This document shows, in pieces, positions 49,866 through 57,487 of a stretch of 64,000 nt of DNA. The stretch is taken from positions 248,001-312,000 of the forward strand of contig NZ_SRLC01000002.1 in the NCBI RefSeq assembly GCF_004765605.1, given 5' to 3'. The stretch is from Hymenobacter aquaticus. GTDB taxonomy: Bacteria; Bacteroidota; Bacteroidia; Cytophagales; Hymenobacteraceae. The notes under the pieces were generated by a model. The model saw only the letters and a list, made by a program, of their open reading frames with translations. It was not told the DNA's origin and did no database searches. Numbering within the stretch: the stretch's first letter is position 1; every line of letters starts with the position of its first letter. A program made the translations under genes and the position numbers.

Positions 49866-50600
49866 TTACCGCCAGGGCGAGTACTCGAGCTTGAGCTCCA
49901 GCAGGCCGTAGCCGTCGTTGCGGGTGGCGTTGCCGCGCTGGCTGATGTCGTCGAGGTGGTCGGTGGTGGTGAAGTAGTAGCTACCTTCGGCCGTGGCGTT
50001 CAGGTTGGGCAGCAGGCGAAACACGAAGCCCAGGCCCACCGGCGCTACCAGGGCCGTGGCCGGGTAGTCGTTGCGCTCCGAGGTCAGGAACACGGTGGTG
50101 GGCACCGGGCGGCCGTCGCCCATGTAGGCTTCGGGGGTGTAGAGCAGGAAGCCGCCGCCCACTTTCACGTAGGGCTTGATGAGGGCCCCGCCGCCCCGGG
50201 AATCGGCAAACTCGGCTTCGTCCCGAATCAGCTCGTAGCGCATGAAGGCCACCAACGAGCCATTGCTGCCCCGAAAGGCGTAGCCGCGCTCCGGAATCTG
50301 GTCTTTGGCGCCCAGCTTAAACAGGGAAAGCTCGGTGCCCAGCACCACGCGGGGCCGCAGCATGTAGAGCACGCCCACGCTGCCGCTGGGGCCGGGCAGG
50401 TTGTCGCCCAGGCTTTCGGCCAGGTCGCCGTTGTAAAAGGCCGCCCCGCCGCCCAGCGTGAAATAGACCGGGCCCCGGTGGTAGGGACGGGCCGTATTGG
50501 TAAAATGCCGGCGCCGCCGCTCGGGGCCCTGGGCCTGCGCGGTTTCAGCCAGAAAAGAGAAAAGCAGCAGGCTGCCAAGGAAAATCAGTCGAAAATTCAC
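49866..50600 (-). CDS. Outer-membrane beta-barrel protein
   Basis: A 244-residue protein with a signal peptide (MNFRLIFLGSLLLFSFLAETAQA). The body alternates polar and hydrophobic residues, as in an eight-stranded barrel: 'GPVYFTLGGGAAFYNGDL', 'GSVGVLYMLRPRVVLGTELSLFKLG', 'SLVAFMRYELI', 'IKPYVKVGGGFLLYTPEAY', 'APVGLGFVFRLLPNLNATAEGSYYF' and 'GYGLLELKLEYSPWR', ending in an aromatic residue near the C-terminus. It resembles Bacteroidota OmpA-like or DUF6089-type barrels. Function unknown. Confidence 0.78.
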   Translation of the reverse strand: MNFRLIFLGSLLLFSFLAETAQAQGPERRRRHFTNTARPYHRGPVYFTLGGGAAFYNGDLAESLGDNLPGPSGSVGVLYMLRPRVVLGTELSLFKLGAKDQIPERGYAFRGSNGSLVAFMRYELIRDEAEFADSRGGGALIKPYVKVGGGFLLYTPEAYMGDGRPVPTTVFLTSERNDYPATALVAPVGLGFVFRLLPNLNATAEGSYYFTTTDHLDDISQRGNATRNDGYGLLELKLEYSPWR

Positions 50601-50675
50601 GGCCGGGTACAGTTGGTGAGCAGCCGGAATACGAACACCGGCGCGGTACCGTTGCTAACGGCCCCGGCCCCGGCT

Positions 50676-51395
50676 TTATTTGAACATGCCCTGCGGGTCG
50701 GGCATTTTGGCCGTCAGGTCGCTGATCAGGTCCAGGTCGAGGCTGCCTACGTTCAGGCTCCGGCCTTTGTGCACGGCTTCCCAGGCTTTGAGGTAGTCTT
50801 CGCGGTAGTACTGGATGCGGGCCATCTGCTGCCAGGCAAAGGCGTTGGTGGTGTCGGCGGCCAAAGCCTGCTCCAGGTGTTTCTGGGCCTGCTCCAGGTC
50901 TTTCTTTTTCTTGGTTTGCTGGTAGCGAATCAGGTAGCTGGTGCCCAGGTCGCTGAGCAAAAGCGAGTTGGTGGGGGCCAGCACCAGGCCCTGGGTCAGC
51001 AGGCTGATGGACTCGTCGGGCGTTTCGTTGCGGCTGGCCACGATGCCCAGGCCCCGGTAGGCATCGGCGTTTTTCTGGTCGAGCAGCCAGGCCAGGTTGA
51101 AGCGGTACAGGGCCGTGTCGGGCTTGTTTTCGTTGATGTACTCGTAGCCCTTATTGGAAAAGAACTTGCTGGCCTCGGCCCGGGACGGAAAGCTCTTATC
51201 GATGCTGGCCAGGAAAGCCGGGCCCATGAGCTGCTGGGCCGCCTCCGCCGACAAGCCCCCGAACAGCGGCAGCAGGCGGTTGGCGGCCGTGCCGGCCATG
51301 TCCGACTTGACCTTCACCTTGGTTTTGCGCTGCGCCTGCGCCGGGGCCGCCGCGAGAAGAACGCCACAGGCCAGGAGCACCAGATACTTTTTCAT
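50676..51395 (-). CDS. Tetratricopeptide-like protein, exported
   Basis: A 239-residue protein. A signal peptide (MKKYLVLLACGVLLAAAPAQA) precedes helical TPR-like units such as 'GYEYINENKPDTALYRFNLAWLLDQKNADAYRGLGIVASR', 'SISLLTQGLVLAPTNSLLLSDLGTSYL' and 'AQKHLEQALAADTTNAFAWQQMARI'. It probably scaffolds an envelope complex. I chose ATG 51395; upstream extension to 51479 reads as non-coding. A perfect -7 element (TATATTTG, minus strand, 51456-51463) gives a leader of about 56 bases. Confidence 0.8.
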   Translation of the reverse strand: MKKYLVLLACGVLLAAAPAQAQRKTKVKVKSDMAGTAANRLLPLFGGLSAEAAQQLMGPAFLASIDKSFPSRAEASKFFSNKGYEYINENKPDTALYRFNLAWLLDQKNADAYRGLGIVASRNETPDESISLLTQGLVLAPTNSLLLSDLGTSYLIRYQQTKKKKDLEQAQKHLEQALAADTTNAFAWQQMARIQYYREDYLKAWEAVHKGRSLNVGSLDLDLISDLTAKMPDPQGMFK

Positions 51396-51455
51396 AGGAA
51401 ACGCGGAAATAAAAACGGGAGTACGACGGGCCGCGGCGGGTTGCGCGGCTCCGGA

Positions 51456-51463
51456 CAAATATA
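51456..51463 (-). promoter_or_regulatory. -7 promoter element for the TPR gene
   Basis: CAAATATA on the plus strand reads TATATTTG on the minus strand, a perfect TAnnTTTG match. It supports the downstream start at 51395. Confidence 0.55.
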
Positions 51464-51608
51464 GCGCGGCCCTCGGCAACCCGGGCCGCCGCCGCCCGTT
51501 CGGGAAAGCGCGGGCCCGCCCCTGGGCAATCCGGGGGCGGGCTTATAAAGTATATAAGCGGGCGCCGGGTTCCGGTGCCGGCCTATAGCTTCGCCTTATC
51601 CCCTTTGC

Positions 51609-52496
51609 ATGACGTTTTTCCGCTTGCTGGCCTTGCCGGCCGTTTTAGTTTTTGTGCTGCTGGCCCTGGTGGCCAACGAGTACGCCCAGGCCCGCCCCAG
51701 CCGCCGCACTTCTGATATTGCCTACGTGCCCACTTCCGAAGCCGGCTTCGACGCCAAGCGCCACCGCCTCGACGTGTATGCCCCGCGCAAAAAAGCCGCC
51801 GCGCCTTACCCGGTCGTGGTCTTCATTCACGGCGGCAACTGGGACAGCGGCAACAAGAACATCTACTCCTTTATCGGGCGGCGCCTGGCTAAGCAGGGCG
51901 TGGTGGCCGTGGTTATCAACTACCGCCTGGCCCCGCAGGTGCAGGTGCCCGCCATGGCCGACGACTGCGCCCGCGCCGTGGTTTGGACCTACCAGCACAT
52001 AGCTGAGTACGGCGGCGACCCGAAGCGCCTGTTCACAATGGGCCACTCGGCCGGGGGCGGCCTGGCCGCGCTATTGGCCGCCGACAACCAGCTGTTCGCG
52101 CGCCGGGGCCTGGCGGCTAACCCCGTGCGCGGCGCCATCCTCGACGACCCCGCCGGCCTGGACATGTACGACTATCTGCGCAAGATGCAGTACGGCGGCG
52201 ACGAGCAGTACCTGGTGCCCTTCGGCAAAGAACCCGCTGGCTGGAAAGCCGTGTCGCCGATGTACTTCGTGACGGCCCAGACGCCGCCCTTTCTCATTTT
52301 CGTGGGCGGCGAAACCTACCCGTCCATCAGCAGCAGCAGCGCCAAGTTTCGGCAGAAGCTGCAGCAGTTGGGCCGGGAGCCACAGTTCGCGGTATTGCCG
52401 GGCAAAAAACACGTGCCGATGGTGCTGCAGCTCTACTGGAAAAATAACGTGATATACCGGGAGCTGCTGAAGTTCGTGGGAGTTCCGGCCGCCTAG
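51609..52496 (+). CDS. Alpha/beta hydrolase (esterase-like), exported
   Basis: A 295-residue hydrolase of the BD-FAE/hormone-sensitive-lipase type. The signal segment is MTFFRLLALPAVLVFVLLALVA. The oxyanion motif HGGNWDSG occurs near residue 75, the nucleophile in 'TMGHSAGGGLAALLA' near 143, and the His in 'GKKHVPMVLQLY' near the C-terminus. Likely substrates are carboxyl or carbohydrate esters. Its stop overlaps the stop of the convergent DNA alkyltransferase gene by four bases. Confidence 0.85.
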   Translation: MTFFRLLALPAVLVFVLLALVANEYAQARPSRRTSDIAYVPTSEAGFDAKRHRLDVYAPRKKAAAPYPVVVFIHGGNWDSGNKNIYSFIGRRLAKQGVVAVVINYRLAPQVQVPAMADDCARAVVWTYQHIAEYGGDPKRLFTMGHSAGGGLAALLAADNQLFARRGLAANPVRGAILDDPAGLDMYDYLRKMQYGGDEQYLVPFGKEPAGWKAVSPMYFVTAQTPPFLIFVGGETYPSISSSSAKFRQKLQQLGREPQFAVLPGKKHVPMVLQLYWKNNVIYRELLKFVGVPAA

Positions 52497-53002
52497 CCAA
52501 ACAGCTCGGTTTGGGCGGCGGGCTGCTCGTGGGCCAGCAGCCAGCGTTTGCGCGGCAGCCCACCGGCGTAGCCCGTGAGCTGCCCGCTGGCCCCAATGAT
52601 GCGGTGGCAGGGCCAGACGATGGCCAGCGGATTTTGCCCGTTGGCCGCGCCCACGGCCCGCACCGCGCCGGGGTTGTCGAGCAGGCGGGCCAGGTCGAGG
52701 TAGGAAGCCGTGCGGCCGTAGCCTACCTGCTGCAATACCTGCCACACCCGCTGCTGAAACGCGGTGCCGCCGCACACGTCGTAGCGCAGGGAAAAGTCGC
52801 GCAGCTCGCGCCCGAAGTAGGCTTGCAGCTGCCGGTGCGCCTCGCGTAGGCAGGTGGGCACGTCGGAGAGGGCCGTTGCCGAACGGACTCCGGGCTCGTC
52901 CAGAAACGTCACGGCGGCCAGGCCCGCGTCGGAACCTTGCAGCTCGAGCAGGCCGATGGGGGTGGGCAGATACGAAAAGGCGAAGTCGGGCGGGCTGGTC
53001 AT
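52493..53002 (-). CDS. ogt: Methylated-DNA-protein-cysteine methyltransferase
   Basis: A 169-residue DNA repair protein that removes O6-alkyl groups from guanine. The signature 'VWPCHRIIGASGQLTGYAGGLPRKRWLL' carries the acceptor Cys in PCHR, and 'FQQRVWQVLQQVGYGRTASYLDLA' contains the DNA-binding helix-turn-helix. ATG 53002 gives the normal N-terminus (MTSPPDFAFSYLPTPIGLLEL); the open frame to 53410 is a shadow of the adjacent gene. It shares four bases with the convergent esterase. Confidence 0.95.
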   Translation of the reverse strand: MTSPPDFAFSYLPTPIGLLELQGSDAGLAAVTFLDEPGVRSATALSDVPTCLREAHRQLQAYFGRELRDFSLRYDVCGGTAFQQRVWQVLQQVGYGRTASYLDLARLLDNPGAVRAVGAANGQNPLAIVWPCHRIIGASGQLTGYAGGLPRKRWLLAHEQPAAQTELFG

Positions 53003-53049
53003 CGGGTCGGGGGCAGAGGCAGCCGCAAGATACCCCGCCGGCCGCTGAC

Positions 53050-53772
53050 TTACACGCCCCGAAACACGGCCATGTCGGCCCAGAGCCGGTCGAACTCGGT
53101 GCGGTAGCGCTGCACGGCGGTGGCGTCGTCGGTGATGAGCAGGTTTTCCAGGTTGTACATGGCCGCCGAGCGGGTCCAGTTGTAGCTGCCCGTCAGCACC
53201 AGGCGGTTGTCGGCCAGAGCAAACTTGTGGTGCATGTGGTTGGTCGAGCAGTCGGTCCGGATGCTCAGGCCGCTGGCATGCAGCTGCACGATGTCGGAGC
53301 CCTTGTCGTGCAGCTTGTCGTCGTCGGTGAGCAGGCGGATGGCCACGCCGCGCCGGTGCGCGGCCAGCAGCGAATCGGTAATCCGGTCGTCGGAAATGGT
53401 GAACACGCACACGTCGAGCTGGTGCGCGGCTTGGCTAATAAAGGTGCGGATGGCTTCCACGCACTCGGTGCCGGGGCTGAAATGCACGGTGGTATGGGCG
53501 GGCTGGGGCGGGGCCAGGGGCAGCAGCAGGGCGCTGGCCGCCTCCAGCCACTCCACCACGGCCTTGTCTTCGAAGGAGTTGAACCGCTCCCGGGCCATGG
53601 CAAACAGCTGCTGGCGCAGCGTGGTCAGCTGGGCGCCCTGCTGGCCGTGGGCCGCCAGCTTGGCCCGCAGCTCCCGGGCCTCGGCGGCCGACAGGGTGGA
53701 ATCGGCAAAAGCTTGTTCGAAATGGCGCAGCAGGCCGGTGGTGTCAGCGGAGTTGGGCACAGAAGAGCTCAT
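53050..53772 (-). CDS. Single-HKD phospholipase D-like nuclease
   Basis: A 240-residue protein with one HKD motif: 'HMHHKFALADNRLVLTGSYNWT', where His, Lys and the following Asp-rich strand define the phospholipase D superfamily. Single-motif members such as Nuc and MitoPLD work as dimers and cut DNA or RNA. The first half is helical. No signal peptide is seen, so a cytoplasmic nuclease is likely. It is 47 bp upstream of the DNA alkyltransferase gene on the same strand, suggesting a link with DNA repair. Only 14 bp separate its start from the GH1-like gene. Confidence 0.85.
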   Translation of the reverse strand: MSSSVPNSADTTGLLRHFEQAFADSTLSAAEARELRAKLAAHGQQGAQLTTLRQQLFAMARERFNSFEDKAVVEWLEAASALLLPLAPPQPAHTTVHFSPGTECVEAIRTFISQAAHQLDVCVFTISDDRITDSLLAAHRRGVAIRLLTDDDKLHDKGSDIVQLHASGLSIRTDCSTNHMHHKFALADNRLVLTGSYNWTRSAAMYNLENLLITDDATAVQRYRTEFDRLWADMAVFRGV

Positions 53773-53786
53773 GCGTCAGGTTAGGT

Positions 53787-55013
53787 CTAGATCAAAGACA
53801 GGGAAAGCGCCGCCTCCGGCTCGGTAACCACCGGGTGGGGCGTGGGAATGGCGGCCGCCACGGTTTCCTGGGCTGCCAGCAGGGCCTCGGCGTAGGCGCG
53901 GTCCAGCACGCGGGTCAGGCCGGGCTCGGGGGCCGTGGTGTCCGCGTCCCAGAGGCCGGCGCGGTGCCAGGGCGTGAGGTGGTCCCAGTCGGGCCGGTCG
54001 ATGATGGGGTAGAGGCAGGCCCCGAACACCGGCACGCCGGCCCGCAAAGCCGCCGCGCACTCCCGGCCGATCATGTCAATCCAGACGGGCCGGTCGATGC
54101 CGGGGTGGCTGGTTTCGGTGAGCACCACGGGGCGGTGGTAGCGCTGCCAGGCCCGGGCCAGCAGGAAGCTCAGGGGCCGGAAGCGCGGGTCGTTGAAGTC
54201 GTTGGCCCAGGGCAAGGTTTGGCGCGGCTCGAGCTGCCACTGGTTGTCGTAGTAATAGTTGAAACCCAGCAGGTCGAGGTATTCTTCGCGCCCGCCCAGG
54301 TCGGGGCAAAGGCGGCCGGCCAGCATGTCGACGGCCTGAAACTGGTTTTCGTCGAACTCCCGAACCCGCTGCCGGTGGGCGCGCGGGGCATTGGGCGCCG
54401 CCACGATGTGAATCAGGGGCTCGGTGGTGAGGATGCGGATGCCGGGGTCGGCTTCGCGCAACGCCGCCACGCCTTCGATGTAGGCCCGCATCAGGCCGCG
54501 CTTCACTTCCCAGCCCTGGCCCACGCAGTAGGGCGAGGTGCCGCGCACGTCGCCGCCCAGCCAGCTCATAAAGCTCACCTCGTTGATGGGCGTCACGATG
54601 AGCACGTCGTCGGGGCGCTGACTGCGGTAAAACTCCACGAAGGCCCGGCACAGGTGGGCAAAGCGGCGGGCAAACATCGGGTGCAGGGGCGTCAGGTCGT
54701 CGGGGTAGCCGAAGTGGCACAAATCCCAGATCTGCTGAATGCCGTTGCGCTGCCCCGCAGCCAGCATCTCCCGCACCGTGCTCCAGTCGTACTGATAGGC
54801 CGTTTTTTCCACCTGGCTCCAGCGGATGCCTTCCCGGACGGTGCCGATGTTGAAGGGCTGCAAATCCTGGTAGTCGGCGTCGAGGCGGTGCAGGTGGCCG
54901 GTCACGTGCAGGAAATCGACCCGGTGGCCAAAGGCGTTCAGCTGGTCGGTGCATTCGTAACCGCCCATCCAGAAGGTGCGAAAGGGGTTGACGTGCGTAG
55001 CGGAAGAAGTCAT
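53787..55013 (-). CDS. GH1-like family glycoside hydrolase, second copy
   Basis: A 408-residue protein related to that at 6422-7759. The acid/base Glu is in 'LIVTPINEVSFMSWLGG' (near residue 170) and the nucleophile in 'PVVLTETSHPGIDRPVW' (near 310). 'WDLCHFGYPDDLTPLHP' matches the first copy's 'LDLLHFGVPNWLGDF'. No signal peptide is seen. The catalytic residues are conserved but the two copies differ over most of their length, so they are distinct enzymes. Upstream (from 55014) lies a 392-bp gap holding the 42-bp palindromic array. Confidence 0.75.
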   Translation of the reverse strand: MTSSATHVNPFRTFWMGGYECTDQLNAFGHRVDFLHVTGHLHRLDADYQDLQPFNIGTVREGIRWSQVEKTAYQYDWSTVREMLAAGQRNGIQQIWDLCHFGYPDDLTPLHPMFARRFAHLCRAFVEFYRSQRPDDVLIVTPINEVSFMSWLGGDVRGTSPYCVGQGWEVKRGLMRAYIEGVAALREADPGIRILTTEPLIHIVAAPNAPRAHRQRVREFDENQFQAVDMLAGRLCPDLGGREEYLDLLGFNYYYDNQWQLEPRQTLPWANDFNDPRFRPLSFLLARAWQRYHRPVVLTETSHPGIDRPVWIDMIGRECAAALRAGVPVFGACLYPIIDRPDWDHLTPWHRAGLWDADTTAPEPGLTRVLDRAYAEALLAAQETVAAAIPTPHPVVTEPEAALSLSLI

Positions 55014-55206
55014 GGGCGCGGTAGGTTAGCTGGCAAAAAAAAGCAGCCGCCACCCCCAGCCGGGCGCGGCTACCACCTACTGTACCTCAAAACGGCGGCA
55101 TAGGTTGGGCCTGGCCTGGCCCGGTAGCCCGCCGGGTGGCCAGCTGCCAGCCTCATCTTGCCCGCTTGCCAGCTCCGGCGCGGAACCGAAAAGCTCACCA
55201 AGTATT

Positions 55207-55371
55207 CAGGTATACAGCAATAATATCTGTGTAAACTGTATACCTGTCCTGGTATACAGTATTCGTAATTATACAGAGTGTATACCAGATGGGTAGACAA
55301 CTAAGCAAAAATCCGTGCCTTGTATACTTATTAGGTATGCAAGAGACGGATTTTACGATGGTTGTCTACCC
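55207..55371. repeat. Tandem palindromic array of 42-bp units, array 2
   Basis: TACC-type right halves end at 55244, 55286, 55328 and 55370, spaced exactly 42 bp. GGTA left halves begin at 55209, 55251, 55292 and 55334. Full sites read TGTATACC, five or six bases, GGTATACA (or the variants GGTAGACA and GGTATGCA). Half sites close both ends. In addition, GGGTAGACAAC (55291) pairs with GTTGTCTACCC (to 55371), AAAATCCGT (55308) with ACGGATTTT (to 55354) and CTTGTATAC with GTATGCAAG, all centred on 55331. Confidence 0.9.
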
Positions 55372-55405
55372 GCCCGCCAGTTGGCGCGGCGCGTTACTGC
55401 GGCGC

Positions 55406-56374
55406 TTAAATCTGCGGGGTGACCTGGTTGGTGGGCTGTACCGTGTCGCGTGATTTCTCCGTCAGGCTCTTGGCTTCCACGAAAATGCGCTTGAACTCGG
55501 GATGCTTGGTGCGCAGCGTATCCTGCATGGCGGCCACGGCCTGCTCCACCTCCACGGCCGAGAGGTGGTCGTGGAAGTCCACGTCGAGGGCCAGCACCAC
55601 GTCGGTGGGGCCCAGGTACATGGTCAGCGGGGGGCGCACCTGCTCTACGCCAGGCTGCTGGCCCACCAGGCGCATCACGCTGTCGATGGTGGCATCGTCG
55701 ACGCCGGTGCCCACCAGCAGGCTGCGCGTGCGGCTTACCAGAAACACGGCCACCAGCATCAGCAGCAGCCCGATGGCCACCGAGGCGCCGCCGTCGAAAT
55801 AGGGGTTGTTCAGGGCGTGGCCGAAGTACACGCCCAGCAACGCCAGCACTAGGCCGACCAGGGCCGCCAGGTTTTCGAGCACCGAGGCGAATACCGCCGG
55901 GTCTTTGCTGGTGCGCAGCTGGCCCCAGAAGCTTAGCCCGGTGCCGCTGCCGGCCTGGCGCAGGGCTTTGGCCGCCAGCCAGAAGGCCCAGCCCTCGAAC
56001 AGGATGGCCACGCCCAGCACGATGTAGTTCCAGAGCGGATCGGTGAGGGGCTCGGGGTCCAGGATGTGCTTGATGCCCTCGTAGAATGACATGCCGCCGC
56101 CGATGGCGAAGATGAGCACGGCCACGATCAGGCCCCAGAAATACTGCTCCTTGCTGCGCCCGAAGGGGTGGCGCTTGTCGGCCGGCTTCTGGCTTTGCCT
56201 GATGCCGTAGAGCAGCAGCACGCCGTTGCCGCTATCCACCAACGAGTGAATGCCCTCGGACAGCATGGCCGACGAGCCGGTGAAGTAGGCGGCCACGAAT
56301 TTGCTGACTGCAATGCCGACGTTGGCCGCTATGCCCCCAAACAGGGCGGTTTTGGACGAGTTAGGATCTGCCAT
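55406..56374 (-). CDS. Cation diffusion facilitator family transporter, copy 1
   Basis: A 322-residue membrane transporter with about six spans. It resembles the cation diffusion facilitator superfamily: 'TALFGGIAANVGIAVSKFVAAYFTGSSAMLSEGIHSLVDSGNGVLLLYG' (with the His/Asp metal site), 'RHPFGRSKEQYFW' and a cytoplasmic C-terminal domain of about 100 residues. Divalent metal export is expected. ATG 56374 (MADPNSSKTALFG) is chosen because it is followed at once by the first span. It is a tandem paralogue of the next gene. Confidence 0.87.
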   Translation of the reverse strand: MADPNSSKTALFGGIAANVGIAVSKFVAAYFTGSSAMLSEGIHSLVDSGNGVLLLYGIRQSQKPADKRHPFGRSKEQYFWGLIVAVLIFAIGGGMSFYEGIKHILDPEPLTDPLWNYIVLGVAILFEGWAFWLAAKALRQAGSGTGLSFWGQLRTSKDPAVFASVLENLAALVGLVLALLGVYFGHALNNPYFDGGASVAIGLLLMLVAVFLVSRTRSLLVGTGVDDATIDSVMRLVGQQPGVEQVRPPLTMYLGPTDVVLALDVDFHDHLSAVEVEQAVAAMQDTLRTKHPEFKRIFVEAKSLTEKSRDTVQPTNQVTPQI

Positions 56375-56440
56375 GGAAGGTGATAGTAGCTGCGGGCCCG
56401 GCAAATGGGCCGGCGGTGAAAGTAGGGAGGGCCCGCCGAA

Positions 56441-57382
56441 CTACGCCCGGTCGGGGGCGGTTGGCGCGGGGTGGGCGGCCAGGGTTTTGGCTTCGATGAA
56501 AATGCGCCGGAACTCGGGGTGGGCGGCCCGCACCGCGTTCTGCAGCCGCTCCACGGCCTGCTCGACCTGGGCCACGCTCAGCTCCCGCCGAAACTCCACG
56601 TCCAGGGCCAGGAAGGCGTCGGTGGGGCCCAGGTACATGGATAGCGGGTTGCGCACCTGGGCCACGGCCGGGTCGGCGGCGGCCAGGGCGCTGAGGCCGG
56701 CCAGCGTGGGCGCGTCCACGCCTTCGCCCACCAGCAGGCCCTTGGCTTCGCGCAGCATGAAGATGGCCATGAAAACCAGCAGCAGGCCAATGGCCATCGA
56801 TGCCACCCCGTCGAGGTAGAGGTTGTGGAGCAGATGCCCGAAAAACACGCCGGCCAGGGCAATGACCAGGCCCACCAGGGCGGCCAGGTCTTCGAGCAGA
56901 ATGGCGAATACCGCCGGGTCTTTGCTGGCCCGCAGCGCCTGCCAGAAGCCGACGTTGCCCCGGGTTTTCTGAAACTCGCGGAAGGCCAGAAAGCAGGCAG
57001 TGCCCTCAAACACCATTGCCAGGCCCAGCACCCAGTAGTTCCAGGTGGGGTCGGTGAGGGGAGCGGGCTCCTTGATATGCTCCCAACCTTTGTAGAGCGA
57101 CAGGCCGCCGCCCACCGAAAACACCAGCACGGCCACGATAACCGTCCAGAAATACAGCTCCTTGCTGTGGCCGAAGGGATGCTGGGCGTCGGCGGGCCGC
57201 TCGCTACGGTGCAGGCCCCACAAAATCAGCAGGCCGTTGCCGCTGTCGACCAACGAGTGGATGCCCTCGGAGAGCATGGCCGATGAGCCGGTGAAGAAGG
57301 CCGCCACGAATTTGGAAATAGCAATGGCTACATTGGCGCCAATGGCCCCGTACACTACCAGCTTAGACGAGCTACCTGCCAT
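56441..57382 (-). CDS. Cation diffusion facilitator family transporter, copy 2
   Basis: A 313-residue paralogue of the neighbour, with 'VVYGAIGANVAIAISKFVAAFFTGSSAMLSEGIHSLVDSGNGLLILWG' and 'QHPFGHSKELYFW'. Here HPFGH replaces HPFGR, so the metal site may differ. The C-terminal cytoplasmic domain is less conserved. The pair is separated by 66 bp and both lie on the minus strand, consistent with co-transcription. I infer duplication with change of metal preference. Confidence 0.88.
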   Translation of the reverse strand: MAGSSSKLVVYGAIGANVAIAISKFVAAFFTGSSAMLSEGIHSLVDSGNGLLILWGLHRSERPADAQHPFGHSKELYFWTVIVAVLVFSVGGGLSLYKGWEHIKEPAPLTDPTWNYWVLGLAMVFEGTACFLAFREFQKTRGNVGFWQALRASKDPAVFAILLEDLAALVGLVIALAGVFFGHLLHNLYLDGVASMAIGLLLVFMAIFMLREAKGLLVGEGVDAPTLAGLSALAAADPAVAQVRNPLSMYLGPTDAFLALDVEFRRELSVAQVEQAVERLQNAVRAAHPEFRRIFIEAKTLAAHPAPTAPDRA

Positions 57383-57487
57383 TATCAGGAATGAGGAAAA
57401 AAGGAAGTACCGGTGGTACGCGCCCCGCCGAGCCGGGGTTGGTGCCGCCGGCTGAACATTCTGCTTTTATCCGACTTTTACGCCCCT

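Noticed and set aside
52493..53410. A 305-residue fusion of nuclease and alkyltransferase
   Set aside because: The first part is a frame shadow of the nuclease gene at 53050-53772; the alkyltransferase starts at 53002.
55207..55371. CRISPR array
   Set aside because: The repeated part is palindromic but only about 22 bp and degenerate. Spacers are short, about 17-19 bp, and two of them are inverse copies of each other. No cas gene is present.
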